64,000 nt of DNA from Chrysoporthe austroafricana (GCA_001051155.2 JYIP02000009.1:496001-560000), one strand, 5' to 3'. Positions 48,880 to 61,285 are shown, counted from the first letter of the stretch. Notes: generated by a model not told the origin, from the sequence alone. Program-made: numbers and translations.

Positions 48880-50971
48880 CTTGTTAACGATTTCTAAATA
48901 AGGATGTAGCAATGTTTCTCGCTATAAGCAAAGTTGATCATCGTGGACCCTGAGCCCGGATGTCGGGGCTGAAGACCATTAAAAGCCCACACGTTGGTCA
49001 GCAATACACCTCATCAGCCCCCCCGGGCTCCGTAATCCTGCAGCTGGGGGGAAGATTCCAGAATATGGTGTGCAGCAGGGGCAGCATTGACCCCTGTTGT
49101 TTGCTTGTCCTGCGCCCCATCCGAGAGAGTCATGCAGGCTCGTGTAGCAGTTATCAGCCAGTTACATACATGCGCTACAACCTAACGAGGAGTTTATTAA
49201 ACTAGAAATATCCGAATTCATGGTCGATATAAGCATTATTCACAGGCTAAAGCCTAAAACCGACGCTGAACGCTCACAAATAGCATTAGCTATGCTAGGC
49301 TCAATGTATAATTAGGTGTCGAATCCCTTAGAGCTACAGGTTGGGCTATATTGCTATAGCGGCGTTATAGATAAGGAATAGGCTCGGGCGCTCCCACCGA
49401 TAGATGCTTCATTGCAATCCGTGCTTCTAGCTGTAAGTCGGGCCTTTATAATAGTTAGGAGCAGAGGTATTCGGCTTTGGGGTTGCGGTTAGAATCTTTT
49501 TAGTATATACTTGTATACGCGTATTTAATTTGAATTTGTCTAAGCGACAAGGGAATCGAGTTATGTATCTGTTTCCACCCTAATGGTTTGAGCTTAAAAG
49601 AAAAGAGGGGGAGGACACGCTTCTTGCAAAGTTGACCCTGCAACGCACTAAACAGACCTATCGCGCGCTGGGCCACTACCGACTCTTACCGGCTAGGCCT
49701 AGAGATCAATATTTTTACCTGTCTTTTTATCTATTTTTATTTTTATTTTTTATGTAGACTAAATAGCCTCGACTGCTTTTTTATGTCTAAATAGACTTCA
49801 CTTGCCTATGCTACTCCCAAAGATATGTAACTTGTTGGCTACTAGCTTCCTTACTTAGATAGCCACCGTGAACTTCGAGGCTCGAGGAACTATTTACATT
49901 GTTACATTAACATCCTCTTCTAAAGAAATTGATTCAACCTCCTCAAGCCAACCTGTCTCCTCTACTCATCAAGATACTTGTATTTAGGGAGCCTAATCAT
50001 TGGAGTTGGGAAGGGGATTCTGATAACACGAGCTACGTCCAATACGAAATATCAGGTCTGTATGCAAGCCGAAGTCCTAAAGTTCTGCATGACTGCTCTC
50101 TAGCATCTGTGAGCGGCCAGCTTTTGCCGCCGTGATCCGGCGGCCTCGCGGCCATAAATGTTGCCACATTAATGATTGCAAATACATGGGACTATGCCTA
50201 GTGCCAAACTTGGTACGCTCTTTGTGTGGAGAAATATAAAGGTTAAAGCTGATGCACGCATCAGCGATTCGCTTTTGCACGTTTTTTCGCCACACTTTGC
50301 TCTCACCTAATTAGGTAGCTACGATTTTCAAGGAGACGACTTCCAAGACTTTTCGAAATTCGCCCCTGTCTTCCGAATTTCGAGGATTATATAGCAATTA
50401 CCTACTGTCGTATGATTGCGTCGAGGGGGCCAGACCAAGAATTGTGGCCGTGCTACAGTAACATGCGGTCTTTTGCGGCCCTGACCCGATCGAGGATGGG
50501 GGCCAAGAAGGGCGAAATCAGGAAGGCACCGGCCTCGGCAGCCATCTAATATTATCCGTTGGTTGACAACATGATTTTCGTGATCGGCCGTAAGATAGTT
50601 CACGAAAAGGGTTGGCAAGACAGCATGCGTCATCCGGAGTCAGCAAGCGCATCCGTCTCCGACAGCTTTGTCTCTTGCGTGGTGGAACATGCCCCCAAAG
50701 CTCAAGGCGCCTCGGAGGGTGCTCTTGTTCACGTTATTTTCCAAGGGTACCGTTGCCCTGCGCACTTAATCCAGTCTAGTCTGATGCGCTGAGGATGTAC
50801 TCGGCATCTCAAACCAAGCGGGGTTCCTTTACGCTGTCCCCGCCACCTTGACCTGATCTGTTTCTCCTCTCACCACCCGCCGCGTTGCCAATAATCCGCC
50901 ATCCTACTATATTTCCACCGCAAGGAGTCCATATCCCGCTCAAGTTATAGTCTGGTCTTCGAGGAGACCAT
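48880..50971. other. Gene-free region containing an AT-rich, ORF-free island
   Basis: About 2.1 kb between the ankyrin gene and the HET gene. From ~49205 to 49928 no frame of 60 codons or more exists on either strand, and the DNA is dense in TA, CTA and TAG steps with T-rich runs near 49720-49755. The composition contrasts sharply with flanking genes and resembles repeat-induced point mutation of a former mobile element, though I recognise no element ends. The remainder is unremarkable. Confidence 0.5.
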
Positions 50972-53253
50972 ATGATGGCTTCCACTGAAACAGCAGGCCT
51001 GCGGGACCCCTATCTCAGAGGCCATTCTTGCAGTCATTGTCAGAAGATTATGTTGCCTGGAGTCCGAGAAGAGCTGAAGATCGACCGGTCTTATAAATGG
51101 GATATGCCTATACGCTTCAGGGGCTTCCCACGCAGCGTTTTATACCGCTTGAATGTCTCCTTAGAGGATATGAAAATGGCGTCCCTCGCTGACTGCATGC
51201 TTGCGGAGTTTTTGCTAGGAAATGCGGATGAAACTGTCCCCGAAACGATGAAGCCGGATGCTGTCCAGCTGTATATGGACTGGAGCCACAGCGACACCAG
51301 GGTCGGTTTTATATGGGTTATACCTCTGAAGCACACTCATCTGTCAAGCACTGAGACCCTTAAGTTGGGAGCGGATCAGTACTACATTCGTGCTCCTATA
51401 TACCGAAACAGCTTATGTTCCCTAGCGGCAGATGAAGGTTAGGCCCCTGAGTTTATCCTACAGACCAATTTCCGGAGTGGAAAATAACAAAGGCCTAAGG
51501 AGACCCTGTGAGCCAATTCACCAAGGTGAGAAGGCGGATAGCAGCCGATCCTCTGTCCCAGGGAACTGTGGCATCAGTCAACAACTGGATACGGGAATGC
51601 TCCGACAGTCCGGAGCAGAGTCATACCATCTGCTCGTTATCTGGGCCCCCGTTCTGCCCGTCTCGACTTATCGAGATACAGCCCCATGGTTCTGAAGTTC
51701 GCTTGAAACTTGTCTATGGAGGCCGCTTGGAATCAAAACTAGAATACACAGCCTTGAGCTACTGCAGGGGCGAGCCTTCATTATTGCTTAAAAGCGCCCT
51801 CAACAAGCAAAACCTTGGGTCCTACGAGGGGGAGATTCCTTGGGGAAATCTCCCAAAGACGCTACAAGACGCCGCAGTGGCAACGCACAGGCTCGGGATG
51901 CACTTTCTCTGGGCAGACTCCCTGTGCATCATCCAAGACGACCAAGACGACAAAGCCAAGGAGATTGGCCAGATGGCCCGGATCTACAGCCACGCGACGC
52001 TGACGATCATAGCCAAGCGAGCTGACAAAGCCAGCGACGGCTTCCTTCATGAGAGATCACCCCCCCTTGGGACAAGTACCCTCCCCTTCAAGGGCGAGGA
52101 CGGTCAGAAAGGGTGGGTCACATTGTACTTCGACTCTTCAATCAAGTCCAAAGAGAACCATAGGCTGGATGGGCGAGGGTGGGCGATGCAGGAGTATCTC
52201 CTCTTCCGCCGCACACTTGAGATCGGGACGTGGTGGACGCAGTGGTCGTGCCGGAAAGAACGCAACTTGCCGCGTAATAACGACTCGTGGATGTACAATG
52301 CAGAACAGAGGCTTGACAATCCCTACAGACCTACGCGACTTTGGGAATGGGACCGAGATGAGGCGTTTCGCGGTCCAGTCAATTCTCAACGGAGAAATTG
52401 GAAGAAACTTTTGTCTACAAGACCCGCCGATGCTTGGAAAATCCGAAACAGTCATATCGCAGACGCTATCATGTTTTGCTCAGCCAACTCGGCCTACCGA
52501 CATCTCAGACCATCAAAGAAGATGATTCTTCGGGACTGGTGGGCTATTGTCGAGACGTACACCGAGCGCTCTCTTTCCTTTACGACCGATAGGATCCCCG
52601 CCATATCAGGGATAGCGGAGAGATTCGCATCCTTGATTTCCGACTCCAGGCCGTGGGCTGCAGGCCTGTGGGAAGAAGACCTGCCTATATCACTGCTGTG
52701 GTATGCGAAGACGCTCAGATGTCTCCGACAGATCGAGTACCAGGGGCCGTCTTGGTCGTGGGTTGCTGTGAATGATAAAATCCAATTCACGCGTTACGAG
52801 TCCGATCACATCATCTCGGAGATACTATCTGTCGAGTGTGTGCCTCTCTATCCTGAGGCGCCGTTCGGCGCGCTGAAGGGCGGCACCTTGAGGATCAGGG
52901 GCCTGGCAGCAGAGATCGAGCTGCGATACCGGAGAAGCAAGACGGACAGGGTCGACCCCTTGTGTGAGCTGAGGTACCTGAACGCTGACGGCGTGTATGT
53001 AAAACCCAGCATATCTGTATTGGTTGACGCTCGAGAGGTTGATTGTGACTGGACGCCTGTGACACTTCTCGCAATAACCTCTAGGACCGACGTCGACTCC
53101 GCGGAAGAAGGTATTGTGCTGAGGAAGGACGCTGAGGGTCGCTACCGCAGATTAGCATACTTTCTCATTCGTCCGGCGTTTGAAGCCGGCCGGGGACTCT
53201 TCCTCCTACCCCCTATCAGCAGCTGGCTTGAAAGCGTCTTCGTTATTGTTTGA
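50972..53253 (+). CDS. HET-domain (heterokaryon incompatibility) protein
   Basis: Exons 50972-51437 and 51500-53253 (62-nt intron) join in frame to 739 aa. The N-terminal ~155 residues carry a Cys-pair motif, HSCSHCQKIML, common at the start of this family. The HET domain begins at ~235: YTALSYCRGEP, then PWGNLPKTLQDAAVATHRLG, FLWADSLCIIQDDQDDKAKE, IGQMARIYSHATLTIIAKRA and RGWAMQEYLLFRRTLEIG, the standard HET motif series ending in the RxWxxQE element. The C-terminal half has YTERSLSFTTDRIPAISGIA, GLWEEDLPISLLWY and PSWSWVAVND, all typical. HET domains trigger programmed cell death in incompatible hyphal fusions, but most family members are uncharacterised. The first of two tandem ATGs was taken as start. 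Confidence 0.93.
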
Positions 53254-54409
53254 CAGGAAGCCTGCTTGGGGGGGGGGGCTTATGCGGTAGCGGGTAATGG
53301 TGCTTTTATATCTTACTTCGTATATGTATTTGCCTGAAATGTTGATACTCGTGATCCCATACTCGTTGACGAATACTTCAGTATACAAGTCATGCAATAT
53401 AAGCATGTCACTTTTCCCCATCATACTTACCTGTCCTCGTCACATACATCACCTGCCATTCTCGGCAAAGGCTGCGTGTGCGGACGGATGGGGCATGATT
53501 AAAAATGAAGTGCAAGAGCGGTTCAAGTCGAACTAGGTAGAGTCGTACATTTCGTGCTGATATTATCGAACCAAGGCACGAGGGATCGTCTGTTCTTCTC
53601 AGGACATGGCCGTAACTACATCGAACTCTAGCTACCTTTGGCCTTTACTCATACCTGAGACTAATGGCCTAAAACTACTGATTCTTATGAAGCTTGCTCA
53701 AGGTGACCATCTTGCCAACCTCGTCCTTCTTTGCATACGACGCAGAGACGAGTCGTGATTCATATCGAAATGTTCAGACTACGGACAACTCAACAGCACG
53801 ACATGGCAGACCAAGCATGTCAGGGACTAGGTTAGCTGAACGTCGTTCACGTCAATCCCGTTCAAAGACAAGCACAAACAAAGCACGTCCGCCCCCCGAT
53901 CACTTCTTCTTCACGGTATAATCGCCACATATATATTAATCAACACAACCGCCAGCCCGAGCGGCTGCGGGGGCCCGGCGAGGGGGGGTTTCATGGTACA
54001 ATAATACATTTATTTCCCTTTTTCCTTTTTGCTTCCCGGCGGTATGCTCGTAAGAAACTTTCGCATCGCGCAAACAAAAATCCCGTCTAGACCTCTCTGG
54101 GGGGGTATATCCACCGCTCTCTTTTCTAGCCGTTCGAGAGCTTTCAAAAAAATGAGAAAAAAAAAGAATTCCCGGTTGCGCCGATGACCTCCAAATACAA
54201 GGGGGGGGGGGAGAAAAGACAGCCCACTGAACTCCGTTGCTGCTTGACATGTATACACACACAGACATATACACACACACACACATGACCAGTCCAGGAT
54301 GGCCCCTTCGTCGGGTACGCGAAAGGGGGGCCGATGTCCCCCCCTCTCGCTCCCAGCCCACGCCGAAAAAGCCCGCTCCGAAACCTGACCGATTTTATCC
54401 CACACTGAC

Positions 54410-54448
<39 letters not shown>

Positions 54449-54535
54449 ACACAACCCGGCGCCGGCCACACAGGTTGAACTATGCCACCGCCTCCCCGCG
54501 CCGGGGGGGAGGGGGCAGGGGGCGGCGCGGTCCTC
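53254..54535. other. Intergenic region with G-runs and a trinucleotide repeat
   Basis: 3' flanks of the HET gene (+) and the Lst7 gene (-). A G10 run starts about 15 bp after the HET stop (53269-53278), a G11 run is at 54199-54209, a CA-rich stretch is at 54254-54286, and an ATG trinucleotide array lies at 54411-54449. No gene is supportable. Confidence 0.5.
54411..54449. repeat. ATG trinucleotide microsatellite, about 13 units
   Basis: Uninterrupted ATG/TGA/GAT triplets in the 3' flank of the Lst7-like gene, outside any called coding region. Confidence 0.9.
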
Positions 54536-56164
54536 TCACGAGCTGAGCACGACGCCGAGCTCGAGCAGCAGCTGCACGAACCGCTGGTGCAGCTCGAGGA
54601 AGAAGTCCGGCAGGCCGACGAGCTCGGGCAGCCCGCGCGCGCGGAGCGCGAGCCCGCCGCCGCCGCCGCCCATGCCGCCGTACCCGTACCCGGGGCCCAT
54701 GCGCCGCGCCAGCCCGCCGCCGCCGGACAGGAACCCGCTGCCGGCGGCGCTGTCGGCGGGCAGCTGCGTCGTCGTCGCCGCCGCCGCCGCCGCGGTCTGG
54801 GCAGTCTGGGCGGCCTGGGCCTGGGCCTGGGCGAAGGGGTTCAGCCCCGCGGACAGCGGGCTGTTGGTAGCAGACGCCTCGCTGTACCGCTCGGCCTCGG
54901 CCTCGGCGAGCCCCTGGATCCACGCCGCCAGCTCGCGGAACGCGGTCGAGACGAGCGTGAAGGTCTTCATGGCGAGGCGCTCGCGGTGCGTGCTCAGGGC
55001 GAGGAAGGCGTAGACGCGCTTGTGGCCGCGGGCGTGCACGTCCGGGATGCGGAAGATGTAGGCGGTGGTGTAGCCGGCGGAGGGGTCGCCGAAGAAGATG
55101 GGCCCGCCGGAGGCGGCGGACGCGGGCGGGACGCCTGCTGCGGTGCTGCTGCCGAAGCCCGCCGCCGAGGAGGGGGATGGGGTCGTCGCCGCCGATGCGC
55201 CGCCCGCCGTGCCTGTCCCGCGGGGTAGTGTCTCGAAGGAGAGCGTCCGGATGCACGACGCGCGCACGATGGCGAAGGACGACGGCACGACGGGCTCGTG
55301 CGACGAGGTGTAGTGCAGCCAGTGGGTGTGGCTGCGGGCGGCGGCCGCGGCGGCGGACGAGGAGCTCGCGCTGGAGCGGGACGTGGTCGAGGTGAGGGTG
55401 CCGGTGCGGCGGTGGGCCGGGGCCGGGGCCGCGCGGTCGTCGTCGTAGTCGTCGTCGTCGTCGGAGGCGGTCGAGGTGGAGTTGGGCGGCGAGGCGTCGC
55501 CGGGCGTGGTGCTGCTGCCGCCGACGCCGCCGCCCGCGGGGCCACCGCCGCCGCCGAAGACCCGCGCGTACGGCGCCTTGGTGCGTAGGATCGGCCCCGT
55601 CTCGCTGTCGCTGTCGCTGCCCCCCCTCGGCGAGCCCTCCTTCTTCCGCCGGGGCAGGGTCATGGCGCAGTTCTCGCACGGCCCGGCGCGCCTCGTCGTC
55701 GTCTCGTCGTACGTCCGCCGGTAGCTCGACTCGCGGCGGCCGTGGGCCCCCAGCGCCGGCGGCGCGGAGGACGGGTCCTGCGGGTGGCGCGGGCTGAGGG
55801 GCGGGGTGTCAGCGGCGACGGCCTGCGGTGTGCGCCGGGAGGGTGCGGCGTGGTGGTTATTCGCGGCGGCGGGCTCGTCATGGTCGGAGGAGGCGGGGCT
55901 GCGCTTGTTGGCAGCGGCGTCGAGGTTGAGCCGGCGCAGGGCCTCGGAGATGGAGGCGCCGGGCTGGGTGGTCGAGGCGGGCGTGGAGGCGGTCGAGTCC
56001 GGCGGCCGGTCGGCCTTGTTGTTGGTGTTGTTGTTGTTGTAGGGGACGTCCTCGTAGCAGGCGCCGCAGGGCACGGGCAGGCCCTCGGTGACCATGAGCG
56101 GCGTCGGGCCGTGGACGTCGCAGTAGTGCGCCAGACATAACTGGACGCCGGACGTCAGTATCAT
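54536..56164 (-). CDS. LST7: Folliculin/Lst7 homologue (longin-domain GAP subunit)
   Basis: Lst7/folliculin pairs with Lst4/FNIP to act as a GTPase-activating complex for Rag GTPases in TORC1 amino-acid signalling at the vacuole. A single exon of 542 aa starts MILTSGVQLCLAHYCDVHGP, followed by TPLMVTEGLPVPCGAC, the hallmark first strands of the folliculin longin domain. CENCAMTLPRRKK at ~165 and a second longin block follow: FAIVRASCIRTLSFETLPRG, YTTAYIFRIPDVHARGHKRV, YAFLALSTHRERLAMKTFTL and a helical AAWIQGLAEAE. Between these, and after them, are long low-complexity insertions (Asp, Gly, Ala, Ser and Gln/Ala runs). The C-terminus, ELHQRFVQLLLELGVVLS, fits the closing helix. The C-terminal DENN-like part of animal folliculin is absent, as in yeast Lst7. 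Confidence 0.85.
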   Translation of the reverse strand: MILTSGVQLCLAHYCDVHGPTPLMVTEGLPVPCGACYEDVPYNNNNTNNKADRPPDSTASTPASTTQPGASISEALRRLNLDAAANKRSPASSDHDEPAAANNHHAAPSRRTPQAVAADTPPLSPRHPQDPSSAPPALGAHGRRESSYRRTYDETTTRRAGPCENCAMTLPRRKKEGSPRGGSDSDSETGPILRTKAPYARVFGGGGGPAGGGVGGSSTTPGDASPPNSTSTASDDDDDYDDDRAAPAPAHRRTGTLTSTTSRSSASSSSAAAAAARSHTHWLHYTSSHEPVVPSSFAIVRASCIRTLSFETLPRGTGTAGGASAATTPSPSSAAGFGSSTAAGVPPASAASGGPIFFGDPSAGYTTAYIFRIPDVHARGHKRVYAFLALSTHRERLAMKTFTLVSTAFRELAAWIQGLAEAEAERYSEASATNSPLSAGLNPFAQAQAQAAQTAQTAAAAAATTTQLPADSAAGSGFLSGGGGLARRMGPGYGYGGMGGGGGGLALRARGLPELVGLPDFFLELHQRFVQLLLELGVVLSS

Positions 56165-59100
56165 GATGGGGTGTGTGGATGTGTGTGCGGTGTGAGAGTG
56201 TGTGAGTGGTGCGCGGCTCTGCTATGCAACCATTTCTAGCGATGTGTTCCCACGGGTGTCGTAGTAGTAGCAAACTGATTGGGCAGGAGGAAATAACAAC
56301 AACAACAGCAGCAGTATGGACGTGTGCTGGCTGGCGACTTGACTGCAAGGACGGGCAACAGAAGTCCGCGAGATCAGGCTGCGATGGGGGGGGTGGGACG
56401 TGGCATGAGGTGTCAGATATAAATAAGGTTTGGATACTGCCATGGTTGCATCAGACAGAAGGGGACCCTGGCAGGAATTATTGATTCCGGGGCCCGGATG
56501 AAGAAAAACCCCTGCCTTGCTGCTGCAAGAGAGAGACAGCGAGTCTGACATGTGCGTCCAGCCCCTGTGTGTGTGCTGCTCACGTACGTATCCTTTTTTT
56601 TTTCTTTCTTTCCCTGTAGGGGAGGATGGGTGGGCAGCCAGGAAGGGGGTCGGAGGGAGACACAGAGAGCGTTGCTGTGCACGCCGGCGCCCCCGTTGGA
56701 CAGGAATCCAGCGCTGTCTCACCGTGCATTCCAGGTGGTGTGGTGTGGTGATGTAGCTGAACTCTCCGGGCGAGGACTTTCCCGCGGGGAGGGCGTACTT
56801 GGCCAGCAGGCCCCCGCGAGGCAGAGAGAGCGAGCGTGGCCGCCCGGTGGTGGTGATGGAGGGCGAGACGAGGCGGTGAGGCGGTGAGACCGCGGGGGGA
56901 GGGGGGGAGTGCACGCAGACAGCCAGCCAGCCAGCCCGCCAGCCAGCCAGACAGACAGCCCAGAGGCTTGGGGCGTGGGGGTTTTCGATGATGGATGATG
57001 ATGATGACAATGACAAGGACCGGGCACACGGCGCGTGAGAGGGGCGGGAGGGTAGCACCAGGGCCGAAGACTCCAGGCCTCTCTCTCCCTCCTTCTGGAA
57101 TCCTTGAAACGAGTGCGACGTGATAAAAGGGCCGGGGGAGGGGGGGTGTCATCCGGCGCGGGCTGGCTGGAGGGAGGGGAGGGTGGTCTTCGGCGTTGCG
57201 AACGTCCTCCGAGTTTCTCGCCCTCCCTCTATGCTTCCTCCCATCCATCCCTCCTAGGAAGGCTGGAGGAGGAAGTGAAGTGAGGTGCACCCTCGAAAAG
57301 CTGGCCGTAGCGAGCGAAGATCACAAGACAAGAAAGGGGGGAGGGTAAAAAGAAAAGAAGGCAGGGGAGTCGTGGTGCATTGCAGCGCAGCCGTGCATAC
57401 ATACTACATAGTATAGTATAGTGCTGGGGGTCCCGGAGGAGAGGCTCGAAAGAGGGAGGACAGAAAACTCACTATCGACGTCATGACGGCTCCCCTATCT
57501 TATCGCGAATCTTGGTTCGCCCCAAAGCCCCGGCTCCTTGTGGTGCCTGTCTCTCTCTCTCTGGGTAGGGGGGGTATAGGAGGATGGGGATGGGGGTTAG
57601 TTTCTTTTTCTATCTCAGCTCGGGGCGTGGCGCGTGATCCCGCATACAAGCCTCTCTCTCTTTCTCGGCCGGCCGCTCCGCCGCTCGCTCGCGATCCGGT
57701 GGTGGTAAAACCTCCCCAAGGTTTTCCGAGGACGGGATTTAGGGTTTTGTTGAGGAGGAGGAGGAGGAGGAGGGCTTGGGGGGTTGGGTTTCCGGGTTGC
57801 TGCTGCGACGACGACGGCGCGCGGGGCTCACGACGTGCGCCTGCGCGCGCCTCGGTGTATATAACAAGAGAAAACCTGCCGCGGGGCACCGGCGGTCGGT
57901 CGGTCTCTTCCTGACAGCTGCAGGGAGGGGTGTGATCCGAGGTGTTCTCCCTGCAGGTCTCTGAATCCTCTTTCGTGGCTCCGCTCCTCCTGCGCCTCTC
58001 GTCCGCAGACCGGGGCACGCGGGATTGCGGTCTGGACTCTGTCTCTCTCTCTCTCTCTGTATGTGTCTCTGTGTCTTTGTCCGGAACGCGCGGAGAGGCT
58101 TCGTTCGTCCCGTGCCCCGCGCAGGATTCGCAGGAGCGCGCTGCTACTAGCTCGGGGCGCGGATGGATGAGGCCACGCTCCACCGCGTATCGACTGACTT
58201 GACGGCCGTGCGAGGAGGAGGACGAGGTCAGGCGCACGCCGGGATCGTGAAATATGTGTCCCCCAGGGCCGGGTCGTGGAGGGGAGGAGAGGGGGCGCGG
58301 CGGAGAAAGACGAGAGGAGGAGAGAGAGGGAGACTTTCTCTAGCTCGTGATGCTACCCGCCCAGTACCGCCTTAGTAATTGGAGCTGCTGCCGCCGGTGT
58401 GAGGCCGCGAGGCTAGCTAGCGCTCCACGCTTCGAGTTGGGTTGGAGAGAGAGAGAGAGAGATAGAGAGAGCCGCGTGTAAGTGGCCTTTTGTGCGCCCG
58501 GCCGCGGTAGGTGGAGAGGGCAAGGCGGGTTTTTCCTCCCGCGAGTTTTATAAGCCCCAGGGCGTGCGTGCAGCCGGCGCACGAGAGAGGACGGACGGGA
58601 CGTCCCTAGATATTTTCGAGCCCTGGACCTCGGGTCTCGAGACCGACCTGTCACCCGCCCGCGTGTGTGGCGTGTCGGGTCGTCGTCGCGGCCGGTGGGC
58701 GGGAGCGGGATGCGGGTAGAGTAGAGAGAGGGCGTGTGTGTGTGTGTGGGGGGGGGGGGATTCGGAAAGAGGGAGGACTAAAAAACTAGGCCGGGCTCTT
58801 GTGATGACTCGGGGGAGGGCCAGGCTGGGCCGTCTGAACCTCTCGAGAAGGGGGATCGTCTGCTGATCTGGCTGGGAGGGGTGGTGGTGGTGGTGGTGTC
58901 GAGGAGGCGCAAGAGAGAGAGAGAGGAACCGCGAGGGGGCTGGAAATTTCCCTGACGACGACGCCGGGCTCCGTTCGTGTGTGCGTGCCCCAGACGGAAA
59001 TCTTATCACGAGGGTAGCAAGAGAGATCCACACCCCAGGGCGGGATCGGCAGGGACAACAGCGAGCGAGCGAGGCGCCGGGGCCAAGTTCTGGGACGGGG

Positions 59101-59268
59101 GGACGGACGGCCGCTTTCCTGTGCGAGCGAAGGTTGCCTGCTTGCGCGCCGCCCGGGGGCTTGCCCCAGCTGGTGTCACGACGGGCGGGCGGGAGGAGGA
59201 GGAGGAGGAGGAGGAGGAGGAGGCGAGCTCGCGAGAGACGCGCCCTGACGCCCTGCTCTCGACGGTGT

Positions 59269-59303
59269 GACGGTGACGGTGACGGTGACGGTGACGGTGA
59301 CGG
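59269..59303. repeat. GACGGT hexanucleotide repeat
   Basis: Nearly six uninterrupted GACGGT units. They follow a GGA trinucleotide array at about 59191-59223. The two are separated by 45 bp of unique DNA. Confidence 0.9.
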
Positions 59304-61210
59304 ACCTGCTACGCGGGAAAGGGGGGGGGATGGTGGTGGAACAGGGTGGGCCAGAGGTAGAGATATACAGCATTCATACAGCAGGGCTCTCGCCTGCACA
59401 CGGGCGCCGGCGCGAGGTCTCATTTATTTTTCTTGTGCTACGACTACGCAGCCGCGCTGGATGTTTCTTCTCCCCGGGAGGAGGGACGAAGTCGGGGCGA
59501 GGCGCCATCCATGGTGGTGGTGGGTGGTGGAGGGGTGGGGCCGCACCAATATTGGGAGGGCCCCCCCCTCCACATCATCCTCAGGAACGGAGCATGAACA
59601 GGTGGGCCGGTTGCGTAAGGAAAATAAGAAAAAAGGAAAAAGGAAAAAAAAAAAAAAGAGCGAGAGAGAGGGGAGAAAAGAGGAGGGAAAAAAAAACACT
59701 GGGGCACGCACGTCCGAGGCGGAGTGGGAACAGATACACTTACGCTGCTACGGTACGGACATTGGCGTTCAATATTCTAGAAGGAAACGATGGAAGAAAA
59801 AAAAAAAAAAGATTGGGGCCCGAGAGGCTGGATCCGCGAATCGCCTTGCGCCCGGAATCAGCAGCGCCAGGGGTGCGTCGTGGCAGATCGAGATTATCCG
59901 GTGGAGCTGCCTGAAGACGGGGTGGGGCCCTGGTTCCTCTTTACCCACGCGACGCCTCATCCGAGCTGTCAGTCAGGCAGGCCAGCTAGGCAGACAGCGC
60001 CGTCCGTCGGGCTCGCTACTCCCAGCAGGGGAGGGAGGAGAAGAAGGAGGAAGATGGATCCGGCCGGGGGGGGGGTCCCTCCACGAAGCCGGCTGCCCCA
60101 GCCCGCCGGCCCTTGCTCCTGTCAGAGGGGAGGAGATTAGGGCATGTAGCAGAAACGCAGGCAGGAGGACACGCGAGGGCTGAGACGAGCGAGGTCGAGC
60201 TTCCCGCCCCGGGCGCTGCGCATTGTGTGTGTGGGAGCGGGGCGCCGGAGAAGGTCAGACGACTGCGCATCATGCCGACGAAGGGCCGTCGTCGTGTTCG
60301 TCTGGGACGGCATATGTTCTGTGTTCAACTCCCGAGGGCCGTCTTTGTTCTTGTTGTTCCTCCTCCTCCTTCGTCGTCTTCCCTAGCCCAGTAGGATCAT
60401 CGAGAGAAGGTCAGCATCCGTACAGTGAGAGTGTGTGTGCGGGTGCCGGGCCCAGACTTGATCCGTCGTCGGGATGGATCGCCGGCGTTCCCCACAAGGC
60501 GCGAGGCCAAAGACGAGCCGGCGACGATCAGCGCAGAGGCGGCGGACACTAGCAATCAATCGTGAGAGTGTGATTAAGAAAAAGGCTCGTGAGAGAGGAA
60601 GAGCCCGCGCCCAGCTAGCTGGTGTGGTTTTCCTCTTACGTCCATCCCCTGGGCTGGTTCTGCGGCGGAGCCTATATTTCACATGTCTCGGAAGTCGGGC
60701 ACATCCCACTTGGGCCCCAATACACCAAAACCTCCATCCCCAGCAAGCAGCCTCCCCCGTAAATTAACTCTCTCTGTGCCTCGGGGACCTGTCTGTCTGT
60801 CTGTCCCTATTTTTACCTCGGATCTTCAGTACTCTCTGCTCTGGCCCGGCTGCAGGAACCCAGCCCGCCTCGCCTCGCCTGGCCTGTCCTCTCTGTTCCT
60901 GATCTTCCCCCCGTCCTCCCTCCCTCCCACCCCCTGCCGCCGCCCGCTTACACACTTTATGACACACTCTCCCCCTTCTGCACCTGACCGATAATGTGCT
61001 CGACGATCTCGCCCACTTACCTTACTCTGCACACTGACTATCGAGACGAGTCCCGGTGGAGGGGGGCGTGTGGCCCCGGACTGACTCGGTGCCCATTGCC
61101 ACGAACCCGGCCCAGGGCCCCACGCGCCGCAGGAACAGACAGCAGAGAGAGTCAAGAGGCACACCGCCTGCGCTGTCGAACTTCTCGGCCGAACAGCGCC
61201 CGCCTTGTGG

Positions 61211-61253
61211 CATGCACATGCACATGCACATGCACATGCACATGCCGTCACCC

Positions 61254-61285
<32 letters not shown>
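61211..61285. repeat. CATGCA hexanucleotide array followed by T30 tract
   Basis: CATGCA units at 61211-61244 are followed after about 10 bp by an uninterrupted run of about 30 T (61256-61285). Further downstream on the same strand comes a G17 run (61341-61357). Confidence 0.9.

Noticed and set aside
54480..55679. Long open frames antisense and out of frame to the Lst7 gene
   Set aside because: They are Arg/Pro/His-rich products of GC-biased codons on the other frames; the 542-aa frame carries the folliculin motifs.
58981..60183. 400-codon + strand frame
   Set aside because: Its translation is built from simple repeats (GGA, GACGGT, A-rich runs) and changes character with each repeat, so it is not a protein.
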